DNA of 64,000 bases from Chionoecetes opilio (taxonomy: Eukaryota > Arthropoda > Malacostraca > Decapoda > Majidae), in NCBI GenBank assembly GCA_016584305.1, contig JACEEZ010012826.1, forward strand, positions 162,001 to 226,000, in the 5' to 3' direction. The first letter of the stretch is position 1, and every line of letters begins with the position of its first letter. Under the pieces are notes generated by a model, which worked only from the letters and a program-made list of their open reading frames with translations, was not told the origin of the DNA and did no database searches. A program made the translations under genes and the position numbers. Of this stretch, positions 34,139-46,329 are shown piece after piece.

Positions 34139-34429
34139 AGGTAAGATCCAGTCCATTATGCCAGGGTGACTTACCACTGCCAGTTCTGCAAGATACAGAA
34201 TATAATTAGGAATTTAATTTTTTTTATTGTCCAAACAACTACTTGTACTATTTCAGGACTGAGTAAGCTTGTCTTGGAGTAAATGGAAGTTGAAATTAGA
34301 AGAAAATAAGTGATATGATACAGTATATGGATAAATAGTCATTGAAGAAAGTACAAAATATTAAGAGGAGTAGTACGGCATGAAAGCAATGTCAGAAGAA
34401 TACAGTTTTTTCATTTTCTTTTAAAGTAG

Positions 34430-35690
34430 GAGTTGGAATGAAGAAAGTAGGAGGGAGGGGGTTTAAAAGCCGGCAAGCGGGCCTGTTTAAAGGGCCGGGG
34501 GTCTTTTATTGGGGGCCCACGCCTTTAAAGTTTAAAAAATATGCATTCTGGCTGTTTTTCAGGGCAAATTAATTTTTTTATACAATTTTTATGGGCCATT
34601 TTCCTATGATTTTTTTAAAAAAAGAAATTATTTATTTTTGGAAAGTGGCGGCAATTTTGCGGAAACCCGGAATTATCCATCCCCCCCCTTGTTTTGAAAC
34701 ACTGAATAATCAAGTTTTTTGTCTCAGAACCCCCCTCTGACTGACTTCTTAAATCTTCTTAAATCACCAAGAAATGTGCTTCTTTTGCTTATTTACCGTT
34801 TTTTCAGCCCCCACTGCCTTTGAACTTGCTAACTGCATCCTCCCCCCCCCCATGGCCTCGCTGAAAAGACTTTCTGCCCCTTTCATCCTTTTTGGGGTTT
34901 TTTTGTAAAAATTTTCCAAATGCAAGATTTTACCACAAGTTTTTACCCCTTTTCACTGGTAAATTCGGCACACTTTTCCCTGTTCATATTTTCCTTTTTT
35001 CCAGATTTAAAAATTTTCAAGAAGGAGTGAAAAAAAACCCTCCCGAATAATTGGCCCCCCCCTTTTCTAAAATTTTCAGTCTTTTTTATAGGGACCTGCA
35101 AATAATTTTTTTTTTTTTTTTTTTTTTTTCCTATGCGCCCTTTTGTGAAAAAAAAAAAAAAAAAAAAAAAATGCTGTCTGTCACTAATCATGGGTACAAA
35201 AGGCTTTGCATGAAATTAAAGCAGTGGTCAAATAAAATTTCTTCAAGTAAAAATCCAGAAAAGCTTTAAATTTCGGCCAGTAGATGCTTTCCTGCAGTCA
35301 AACACAATACTGAGATTTGTCCCCTTTACAAGTAGATATCAAAAAAACCCTCAGGAATAAAAATTTTAAAAGATAATGTTATAGGTGGTTTTACAAATTT
35401 TTTAAAGTTGTTGATTATACACTGGGAAAAAATTTTTTGTTGATTTAGGTTGACCTTGTTTTAAGAAATTTTTGGGGGTGCTGAATCCAAAACCGATCTC
35501 AGTTTTTCTCTATCACGTCAAGTTTTTGAACTGTTTTTCGTTTTTTTTAAAAAAATAAAAAAATACGTACTAAACAGAACATGCTTATTTTAAAAAAATT
35601 GCAAATTTTAAAACATACAATGAAAATGAAAGAAATAGGCTAAATAGAATGTTTATTAACATTATATTTTTTTTAGAAAGGAAAGGGGTA
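34430..35690. other. Poor-quality sequence, no gene readable
   Basis: Dense homopolymer blocks, including a T22 run facing an A27 run at about 35106-35171. Minority bases appear overwritten by their neighbours. Confidence 0.55.
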
Positions 35691-37291
35691 AAATTTGTGT
35701 GCAGGTTAAGGAAAAAATTTTATTTTTGTGTTTTGTCTGGAGTGTTCAATTGGGGACTATCGCGTTTGAGCTCCAACAATAGTCAGCATATATGCACACC
35801 CCTCTACCCTGGAACTTTCTTCCAAAACCCTTAAAATCTTGGTGAAATCTTCCCTTGCTCGTCGTGCGCCCCAAAGTTTTTGGGAAAATTGGCAAGATGG
35901 TATGCAAAAAAATGTACTTTAATACTCATGTTGAACCAAGCGTTTTGTAAATCTCCAATAGTTTCTGAACAATTTCGGGTTAATTACTTGCACGTGTATT
36001 TCCAAAAAAGTTCTTGACGACGTCTTTGAATGATAGCCAAAGCATTCTTTAAAGGTCGGACATAGTACCGTTGAAATGTTATTTTTGATGACTGTCAAAT
36101 TTTGTGGCCATCAAACACCGGCCTTGATTTTTTCAATTTACGTCCAGGAAATGCCCAAAATGATTACTCAAACAGTCGCCATCAGTTGACATGCTTTTAC
36201 AAAAAGTTTCATGAGCCTAGTTTTATTGCAGAGGTGGGAAAAATTTTTTCTTCCTGTCAAAATGGGTATGTACATTTAGGGTCTCCAGGTTTAAGATAGA
36301 TCCGGAGGCCAATTCGCTGAACCCAAAGCTTCTCTCGAGCTCTGCATCCCCAAAACAAAAAAGCGGGTACTTTGTGTATCCCGTGTTGGGCCCAAAAAGG
36401 AAGGACACCATTTTTTGGTCAACAAGATGACCAATTGTGTTTGTATATTGCAATAAATCAAGGGCTCTTTTTCATCTCCATATTCTTCCAAGACAGACCG
36501 AATGCCCAATAGGGACCGCCCAAAAAAAATTTCCTTGGTAGAAGGACACACTTCAAGCTCCGCTTTGAGCTACAATAAACAATCGCCATTCATTTGGATT
36601 GTAGATTGAAAGCCTAATTCCTCGTAAACCAGGAATGTTATGGCAAAAACAAACCGCTGGCACTTCGAAAGTACTGCAGAAATGTATTCTCTGGTTTAAA
36701 TATGATACCTTCACTCCCTTTTTCAAGTATTTTTTCTCGTTCGTCTTATGCTTATTTTTGAAGCTTTTTTGGATAGGCCCCAAAACACGTGCTAATCATT
36801 CAATGTGCTGATCAAACCCCTACGAACTGAATCCTCGTGAATGTCAAAAAACTGCAGATTTCTGTCACTGCGTTCTTCAACATCACTCAGATCTTTTAGA
36901 GGAGGTAGTTTTTCGAAAACTGGCACTGGAATTTCACTGAATGGGCATTTGGGCTTATGCTGACGGTAATTAGGATATTTATTTACTTTATTTTTTTTGT
37001 TAAATCCTGAGTTTTCACTAAACAAAAATAACAGTCTTGGAATGATCTTTTTTCTCTCGCCAAAACCCGGGGGTACCAAATGCCAACTTTTCACGTGTTC
37101 TTTGGGCCACATCCGTAATCTCCGACACACTGCTTGCACACTTTGGAGGGGCCCCTAGCTTGTCTGATCAGAGTTTCACTTTTTAAAAAATGCGAAAAAT
37201 TGTTTTTTTGACAAATACGCGATGCTTGCCCCTTTACTTGGAATGGTAAACTACCCCAAAATATAGCAAAAGAGTCGGGTTTGTTAGGCAT
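35690..37291 (-). pseudogene. Frameshifted copy of an uncharacterised arthropod multi-copy protein
   Basis: Reading the minus strand from 37291, pieces in different frames follow the order of a family I remember only as uncharacterised arthropod proteins. They are MPNKPDSFAIFWGSLPFQVK, then VCKQCV and RLRMWPKEHVKSW, SGFNKKNKVNKYPNYRQHKP, SEIPVPVFEKLPPLKDLSDV, NIPGLRGIRLSIYNPNEWRL, NTGYTKYP, DRKKKFFPPLQ, LGFNMSIKVHFLH, and ADYCW at about 35770. It has a Cys-rich N-terminus and a conserved C-terminal half, probably about 500 residues when intact, and is often multi-copy in genomes. Function unknown, no symbol. Frame changes every 50-100 codons could be mutation or the poor sequence quality here. 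Confidence 0.6.
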
Positions 37292-37309
37292 TACGACGAG
37301 ACGTAGCAG

Positions 37310-38330
37310 GAGCAGACATGACTGAAAAAAAAGAAAAATATACCTATGTAAATAAAAAACTAAAGGGGAAAAGTTACAAAACTTTTAAAAAAAAAAAAGC
37401 ATAAAAAGAAATAGAAATTACAAGGTATGTTGTTACAAGGTTAAAAGAAAAGCCCTAACAAATCCCCAATTCCCCTATCCTAGCTTTCTGTTTTCGATAT
37501 TTATAGTACTGACTATTGGGAGCTGCACACACCTCTCACTGCACGTCTCAATTTTTAACTGCACAAACAAGTTGCCCCTAGCTCTCGAGGAGTAAATCGT
37601 AATCAGCTGGAAGTTTTTCTACAGTCAAGTGGAATTTGCTTTCTGGAGGGGAAACTGGGAGAAAAAACTTTACGTGCTAGAAAAAAACTGACTACATCAG
37701 CATGCCAATTTTAGTCTAAAGCTCAAAAATCTAACTCAACAATTTTTTTTTCTTCAAATTGTTCCCCAGTGTTATAGATGTCACAAAGATTGAAGAAAAA
37801 GCATACAAGATTGCCCTCTCGATGAAGATCCAGATGTACTCAGGACTGTTCATGATTATCCTGTTGTGGGAATGATTGTGAACATTCTTTGATAGACTAA
37901 ATAATAAGTTATTTCTATTTTTCCTCTTTTCTAAGACTTAAATCTTTTCAAGAGAGGAGTGACAAGACACCTCCTGAATTATGTATATATATATACACCT
38001 CCCACAGACCCACCCTCCTTTCTATACTCTATTACTGTCTTCAATTCTTAAAATACACATTCCGGTTTTCTCAGTAATGATATCCACAGCTCCAATGTTT
38101 TTATCCATCTCTCTGACCTCCGTTACTAAGAACTCCACTGAAGGGATTTATTCTTGTCCTTGATTCCCTCCTTGCAGGCTCTAATCCTTTCAGGCTTCTC
38201 TTGGCCCTTCCTCACCCACTCCAGCACTGTCCTCCCACTTAGTAGGGGATCATCCTCTAATACTCTCCCTGTCTACTATACTACATACAAAATCTGAGTC
38301 ATCTCACTTTCTGCCATTCACTTCAATTTT
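37310..38330. other. No gene recognised
   Basis: AT-rich. 38110-38300 is a relative of the dispersed repeat at 8560-8760 and 31380-31530. Confidence 0.45.
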
Positions 38331-38694
38331 CTTTTTGTATTAAACTATCTTTGGTGAAATTACAAATAGCAGTATATATTAAAGACATTATATTAACAAA
38401 TATCCATTGTAGTAATGATTATTATCAAAACAATTTCCCTGAAGTCGTATATAAACTTAATAGAAATATAAGAAAAATAATGAAACAACTTGCTGATAGT
38501 CGTATGCTTGGTAGGATTAAACTTTACATGAAGCTGCTTCTGAGATAGGGTGAATGTGTCCATCCTGAAACACATCCTGGCCCATCGACAGCTGCTTGGC
38601 TATCCTGGCTGCTGCAGCCTCGTGTTCCCCTGTCAAGGTGGGAGGAGATGGAGGGCCGCCACCTTGTAATCCCTCGCCTCCTTCACATTCTGTT

Positions 38695-38845
38695 TAATCC
38701 TGGTATTATAATAAATATTAATAATTATTATCATCATTATAATTGTTGCTAATACTATTGTTATTATTAGCATTATAATTATTGTCATTATTACTATAAT
38801 CAAAATTACCATTTTTATTATTTTATAATTGATATTATTACTACC
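38695..38845. repeat. ATT/TTA-rich simple repeat
   Basis: Interrupted ATT/ATA trinucleotides. Confidence 0.85.
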
Positions 38846-39239
38846 AGAAGTTACCCGTAATTAGTATGATGCTTAGAAAGACAAACGGAATTGCTTTGAA
38901 AGTTTGTACACATAACATCGTATTTATAACTCTCTCTGTATCTCTGAGTTTGGTTGAAACTACAATAAAAGGCAGAGCTTTACTCTTCCATCCCTGAATC
39001 TTTCAGTCCTAAGCCTTTATCTCTCCACTCATTCACTTTCTAAACTTCCATCTGTCATGCATATTTATCTCCAATAATAACAATTAATGGTCAGATTCCT
39101 CAAACACCTCACAACTTTTACATCCATCACATCAGTCTTTTATGCACAGTTATATAGTCAATCAATTGTTTTTATTAATCTTTTATTCCTCTTTTCCAAG
39201 TACGTATGTGGATGGATCATCTTGTGCTGAAAAAAAGTG

Positions 39240-39345
39240 TTTTGCAATTACAACCTTTTCAAAGACGTCCGGATTCTCACGGTGGAGCACGTGCCCCCCC
39301 GTAGCTACGCCACTGGCTATAGCTGATCTGATGATATACGTATAT
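39240..39345. repeat. Fragment of the CAGTGGCGTAGC element
   Basis: GGATTCTC ... GCACGTGCCCCCCCGTAGCT ACGCCACTG matches the end of the element at 59229-59478. Confidence 0.55.
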
Positions 39346-39559
39346 GGTATAAAGACAACGAGACAACAGCCATTACTTTGCAGGAAGGAAGGACTAAACA
39401 ATCTCAAATCACACGTAAGCTCTCCCTCCCTCCCTCTCAACAGTAGCACCGCCAGGACATTTTGACTTAGGTGGCCAAGGTTGGACACAGATCTAGTGTG
39501 GGGTGGCCATGGCAAAACCATAATAAAAAGGGTTGAATTATCATTAGATCTGATTCAGA

Positions 39560-39860
39560 TCTGTGGTGGCCAATGAGACTTCAGGGGTGGCCGTGGCCAC
39601 TCTCTAGATCCGCCACTGCCCGCTCATTCCTCTCACTCTTTCTCTCACTCCCTCCCTTTCTCTCTACAAAACTTACGCTGCAGAAATATGAAGAAAAGCA
39701 ACAAAATAAAGTGTCGTTTGGCCAAAAACCATCCTCTTCCTCCTCCCAGTTGCCTACACACCCGTCCTGCCTCCACAGCGGCTCGCTCTCGACTGCCGCT
39801 CGTACCGGATTACTCGAGGAACTCAACACGTACTGCTTCGAAACACTAAACCAAAGACCC
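39560..39860. repeat. Inverted copy of the 20090-20400 repeat
   Basis: Starts near CTAGATCCGCCACTG at 39604-39618; matching body with AAACCATCCTCTTCCTCCTC. It is better preserved than the error-dense sequence starting 600 bp later. Confidence 0.7.
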
Positions 39861-40091
39861 TACAAGCAAGATAGGAAAGCTGAGGCCCTAGCCTAAGCAT
39901 AATTTGTGATGTCTAACACGAGCGCCATCTGTGGCGTCCAATGTAACTGTTGATTGAGACTTATTTAAATCAAATTATTACTCCCTCTGACAGATAGATC
40001 AATACTCTATGCATTACACACATCTAGCACACACACTCACACACATACACAATCAGACATAATAATAATATATACTGAAACAGTTTCATCA

Positions 40092-40160
40092 GGTGGGAAA
40101 TGAACCCGGGCCCGCGGAGCAGCAGTTGGGTGCGCTACCCACTACACCACAAAACCGCAC
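40092..40160 (-). repeat. tRNA-derived SINE head
   Basis: The minus strand reads TGGTGTAGTGGGTAGCGCAC ... GGGCCCGGGTTCATTTCCCA CCTG, with A-box- and B-box-like blocks. A degraded relative including its flanks is at 41230-41480. Confidence 0.6.
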
Positions 40161-40628
40161 TCTTTTGAGAAGTAACAACTAATATATATACATTAAAACA
40201 AGGAGCACCGGTGTTGCATAAAATAGGTACCGCCTGTAAATAAGTCACAAAACACTGCGACACCGCCCGTGTTTGCCAGCTTATGGTAATTTTCCCCTAC
40301 TAAATATATGTTATCAGTATAAAAGGTATACTGTTATCTTCGGAAATGCTTGTTCTATAATATTATCAAATAAAAAACCGTAAAACACACTAAAGAAAGG
40401 CCATTATGAGATCAAGAAATATGCATGAACTTAATATTCTTTGCAAAATTTAACCGGTTAAAATTGGTTTTAAAAAAAAAGGGAAACAAACAAAGCCCCA
40501 AAACCGGGGGCCCCTTTAACCCCTTTTTTTTTTTTTCCCCCCCCCCCCCCCAAAATTTAAAAAAGGGGAAAACCAAACAATCCCCCCAAATCCCCCCAAG
40601 GGGGAAAAAAAGCTTTTCCCCTTCCCTT

Positions 40629-40712
<84 letters not shown>

Positions 40713-42339
40713 TTTGCAGCCAAATTTTTTACTGGGTTTGGAATTGGAACAAATCAGGGGGGGTTCCGGGGGAAAATTTTTCTTTTTTAAAAATTTGAAT
40801 TAAGATCAAAAAATTAAGCTTTTCCAAATTTTTCCTCCACCCCAATTTGGGAAATTCCCGATTTCCCTTATTTTTTACTTTTCTTTCAAAATTATGAAAA
40901 TATAAGAAAAGAAAAAACCCAAAGTGGGGAAAAAACCCCCGGGGGGTCCCCATTTTTGGTTTTAAACACCCTCCTTTTAAACACCGGTGTTTCGACTTGG
41001 CCTCTTCCATTTCGAAATTTCAAAACCGTTAGGGGTTTCAAAATTAAAAAAGGGCCCTTCGAAAGAAAACCGGGGGCCCAGGCAAAGGGTCAAAAGGGAT
41101 TTTCGGCCAAAAAAGGAGGAATTTTCTTTACTCCTTAAAGGGGGGGGGTTAAAAACGGGGAAAAAATTTTCAGCAAAACCCCAAAAAAAATTTAAAAAAT
41201 CCCCCAAAATTTTTTATCTAAAAAGGTTTCCCCAAGGGGGAAAATGGAACAGGGCCCGCGGAGCAACGGGTTGGGGGGCCATCCCCCCAAATTTTTAAAA
41301 TGGGAATAATTTACAAAAAGAAAGGAGCAGGTTTTAAAACTGGTACCCCTTTCTTTACCCTCGAACCGCCCGTTTTACTTTTTAAACCCCCTCTTTCTAC
41401 CCCTTTAAAAAATTCTGTTATTTTGGAAAAAGGTTTTAAAAAAAAAAAAAACCGGGTTTTTGCGGCCATTTGAACCAAAAAAACCACCCCCTTAAACCAA
41501 ACCCCAAAACCCTGCGGAAAAACTTTTCAGGAAAGGGGGAAAAAGGGAAACCCCTTAGCTTCCAAACACCAAAAAGAAACCCCGAAAAAAAAAAAAAAAC
41601 CTGCTTTCCTTTCCTATCTTGGGCCCAAAAAATTTTTCCCTTTAATTTTTTTTCCCCCCCTTTTTTTAACCTGTAACTTTGAAAAATTACCTTAACGGAA
41701 ACCCGGGGCTTTCCCGGGGATTTCGGGGAAAAATTTTTTTACCCAAACCCGGGGTTAAAAAAGGCCCTTAAAAATTTGGGAATTAAAAACCAGAAAGGGT
41801 AAAGGGTTGGGGTTACCAAAAATTGGGGGGCAAAGGGGTGGCCAAAAAACTAATTTCAAACCCCAAAATTAATGGGGTTTTGGGGGGGGGTTTTTGGGGC
41901 CCTGGGATTTGTTTTTCTTTTTGGGGGGAAATTTGGCACCAAACCCCCAGCGAGGAAAAAACTAATGGCGTAGGGAGGGGTTCCCCCCCTTTTGGGGATT
42001 TCCCAAAAAATTTGCGGGGATTTATTCGTATTTCCCCGCCCTTTTAATTTTTCGGTAAATTCCTTTTAAATTTTTTTCTTTCTCAAAATTTGGGGAAGCG
42101 GGGTATTTTGACAAAAAAAAAGGGGTTTTTGCCTTCCATTTGTGGACAGGAACCCCAAATAAAACCCCAGCCCAAGAATGAAAGAAACTTGGTTCAGAAG
42201 GGGGAAACAAAGGGAAAAAAGGTTAAGCTTCCAAAAGACAAATCAAACATGTTTACTTTGGGGGGGGTTTTGGATAAACTTTTTAAAATATTTCCCCCCC
42301 TATGGAAAAATTTCCCAAATAAATTTTACCTAAGTTAAA

Positions 42340-45300
42340 AATTCTTAGGGGAAATTAAAAATATTTTTTAGTACTTTTTAAATTATAAAAAACCTTAAAA
42401 ATATAAAAATACATTAAAATAATTATAAAAATTTTCCCATAAAATATATTATTTAAAACCCCAAAATTATTTTGGTTGGTTTATAAAATATTAATAAAAC
42501 CCCAAAGATAGGAATCTATTATTTGGGGGATTTCCCAAAAATTGGGGGATGTTTCAAATTTTTTAAAGTATTACTAAAGGGTAAAAAAATAATTTTAAAA
42601 GTAGAACATATAAATATAAAATATAAAAATATATATATATAACATAATATTTTAAAATAATTACATATAATAATAATAAAAAGATATATAAAAAGAATAA
42701 ATATATATAAAATACATATAAAACATAACAAGATTTTCCCCTTGAAAATTTACATAAAAATAGATAACAATACATTATAAATACATATAAAATAAGATAT
42801 ATATACAATAATAAAATAAATATACAATAATTTTAATAAAATAGATATGTAATAAAAATAATAGAAATTTTAATATATATAAATATAAAAATAGAAAATA
42901 AAAAATGATATAGACATAAAGAAGAATATACAATAAAGAGAGTAAACAGACCCAAGATTAAAAATACAAAAATAGTTTTAAACATAAATAGAAAGACAAT
43001 ATAGAGAAATAACAAAAAGGGGAATAGAAAAGCAAAAAAACAATTTTAATAAAAAAGATATATAATATAACAAAATATAATATAATCAAAAAAATATAAT
43101 ACAAATTTTAATAAAATATATACATAAAATTATAATATAACAGAGATTAAGAATTTTAACAGAATCAATATAATACATATAAAATAGATACTAAAATAAT
43201 AAATAAATACAATAAAAATAAAAAAAAATTTTATAGACAAGTTTAAAAAAGGATCCAGAGTTTATGAAAAACAATAAAGAGAAAAATACAATAAATTAAG
43301 AACAAAAAGAGATAAAAAAATATAAAAATTTTAACCCATAATATAAAAACAAAATATAGAGATTACAGAGAAAAGAAAAACATAGATAAAAAAGACAAAT
43401 AAAACAGAACAAAAGAAGAAAAGAGATAAAAATAAAAGACAAAAACAGAATAGAAAAGAGTTTAATTTAACATTCTATACGGGTAAAAATACAAAATAAG
43501 AAAATTACAAAATAAGAGGACAGCAGAAAGAAAACAAAAGAGTAAAATAAAAAGAGAGAAAAGATAAGTAAATAAATTATAAAAAAATTTTAGAATAATA
43601 AAATAAATAAACATAATTTTAATTAAAATACAAATAAATAATAAAAAATTTTCGGGGATAAATAAAAAGATAAAAAGATAAGCCCGGATATAAGATAATA
43701 CAATAAAATTTAGAAGACAAGGGGAAAAAATTTTTTTGACAAATATAATGTAAAATACTTTCGGGTTTTATAGAACAATAAAAAGACATAAAAGAAATAC
43801 AGAGATATAAAAGAATACAAAGTTTAAAAATTTTCCCGAGATAGAGGAAAAAAAAGAAAAATAGAAAGTTTAACATAAAATAATAAAGATAAAAAAAGAG
43901 AAAGATAAAATTTAAATTTAAAAAAGATCTGAGAAAATATAAAAAAACAGATATAAAAGACAAATATAGATTATACAGAAAAAATATAAAATTTATAAGA
44001 TATATAAAAAAATTATATAAGAGATAAAGATATAAATTAACATAAATAGATATAAACAAAAATATATATATGGGACATATATATATATATAGCCCAAATA
44101 TAAAAACCTACAAGAAAATAAGAAACAAAAAGATTAATAAAAATAAAAACCGGGAGAAAATATAAAAGGAAAACATATATATATAAAATACAGAAGAGTA
44201 AAACAATTATAGTATCACCAATAAAATTTACAAAGAAAAAACCCAAGGAAAAACCCAATAGAATATACAGATACATAAAAAGAAAAGACATAAATAAGAT
44301 AACTTTTAAAATAAAGGGAAAAGTAAAATATACAAAACAAAAATAATAGACAGATAAATTTAAAATTATGGGAAAAGATATATAATATACATAAAAATAT
44401 CAAAAAGAGAAAGATACATAGAAGATAATATACATAAAAATTAACATTTTTAAGAGAAAAGATAAAAGAAAAATAAAAACAAGATAAATCCGGAAATAAA
44501 TATACAGAAAAATATATATAACACAGAGAATATAACAAGAATATAACATAAAACAAAAGAAATATAATAACAAAGAAAATAAAGATAAGATACATTATAA
44601 ATAAAATATAAAAAGGATATATAAATTAAACATATAAAAATGGGAAGGGGATAATTTATAAAAAGAGATATATATGGGACAAAAAGAATATATCCCAACA
44701 TAAAAACATATAAAATAGTTTATACGATACAATACAATATATAAATAGAACATAAAACAGGGGAAATTAACAATAAATTATTTACATTAAAAATATAAAA
44801 TTGATATAAAAGAAACATATCGTTTAGAAAAAACAAATTATAAGATTATAACAAATGAGAAAAACAAAAATGAAAAATTATACAAAAATAATAGTAGAAG
44901 GATATAGAGAAAAAACAATAGAAGTAAAAAACAAATAAATATACATAAACATATATAAAGATACAGAAATAAAAAACCATAAATAAACAACATAGTATAT
45001 AAAAACAAAATAGAAGAAAATAGAAAAGAAGAGACATAAAAGATACATATAAATATACAGAAATATAGAAAGAAAAAAAAATTTAATAGAAAAAGATAAA
45101 AATTTACATAAATTTAAAAAATTCCAAAAATAAAAATATCCCATAAAAATATACAATAAGAAATACAAGATGATAAATTAAAAATATATCCTAACATAAA
45201 ATTAGAAAACAAAATTAAGATGAAAATATAAAAACCCATATTATATATAAAAAAATTTTTAAAACCCAAATAATATCTAAAGAAAAATAAAAATAACATA

Positions 45301-45650
45301 TATAGAAAATAATATATATAAACATAATAATATATATAATATAAAAAATATTAACTTTTAAAATATAATAATATTTTAAATATACAAAATTATATATAAC
45401 ATAATAAAAAATAAAAAAAATATAAAATATACATAATATTTTAACTTTATATATAAAATTATAATACATATATATAAATCAAAATTTTAACATATAATAT
45501 CTAATATATATAAATAAAAAAAATAATTTTATAAAATATAGATAAAATAATATTTTCAAAATTTATAAGTAAAAATATAAAAATATTTTAAAACATAATA
45601 TTATAAAAACATATAATATATTAAAAAATATTTTAAAATTTATAATATGA
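42340..45650. repeat. A-rich low-complexity block
   Basis: About 3.3 kb with A far above T on the plus strand and few C or G; short ATAAAATATA/AAGATATAA-like words without a stable period. Many long frames on the minus strand are due to base bias. Confidence 0.7.
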
Positions 45651-45654
45651 CACG

Positions 45655-45900
45655 CAGGCCGCCCTTTCCAACTCGGGTTTTTCCCTTCGAAAACGAGTGC
45701 TCGGAGGACCCCGGGGGGGCGGGGGACCCTTTAAATTTCACAGGGTCACTAAAAACAATCCTGCCTGTCCCAAACCACAGGCGGGGGCCAAACCCATCAC
45801 AGCCCTCAAGGGACCCTCCGGGGCCCTGCCCCCCCCAACCCCTGCAGTCACTGCCTAACCCCGTTTTAAGCAAAAAATGTAAAAAATTTTAAAAAAAAAA
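45655..45900 (+). mobile_element. SINE, copy 3 (error-dense)
   Basis: AATCCTGCCTGTCC, CATCACAGCCCTCAAGGGAC and an A-rich tail align with 25865-26065. Confidence 0.65.
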
Positions 45901-46329
45901 ACCCCTTTTCACAATCGTAATAGGGAAAAAAAAAACTAAAATTTAAAGCCCCTTAAAAAATGTAGGAGACATCTTTAAAAACCCTTGGGAAAAAACAAAG
46001 ACTAGGAAAACATACATGTGCAAATCAACTACGGTTGCTGAATTTTAAAAACCCCTCAAACTCTCCCGCGGCTCCCTCGCATTGTTTTTCCACAGGAGGA
46101 ATAAAACTGATATTGCCGAAAAAAAAAATATCAGTTTGGAATTTTTTTTTAAATGAACTTTTAAAAATCAGTCTCGTCAAAAAAAATTTATAGAATGCTG
46201 AAAAAAACCAAAAAAACTACCACAATAAAAAACCGTAATAGGGGCCCCAAAGGGATGGAAAGTAATAAAAAATAAAAAAATTTTAAAAAAAAAAAACCCA
46301 AAAGGTGAAAAAAGGGAAACGTGGCAGGG

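Noticed and set aside
40412..40723. Poly-Lys frame
   Set aside because: Translation of the T78 run.
42519..45469. Many Phe/Tyr/Leu-rich minus-strand frames that look like membrane proteins
   Set aside because: Produced by the A-biased block; no motif, no consistent frame, and poor sequence quality.
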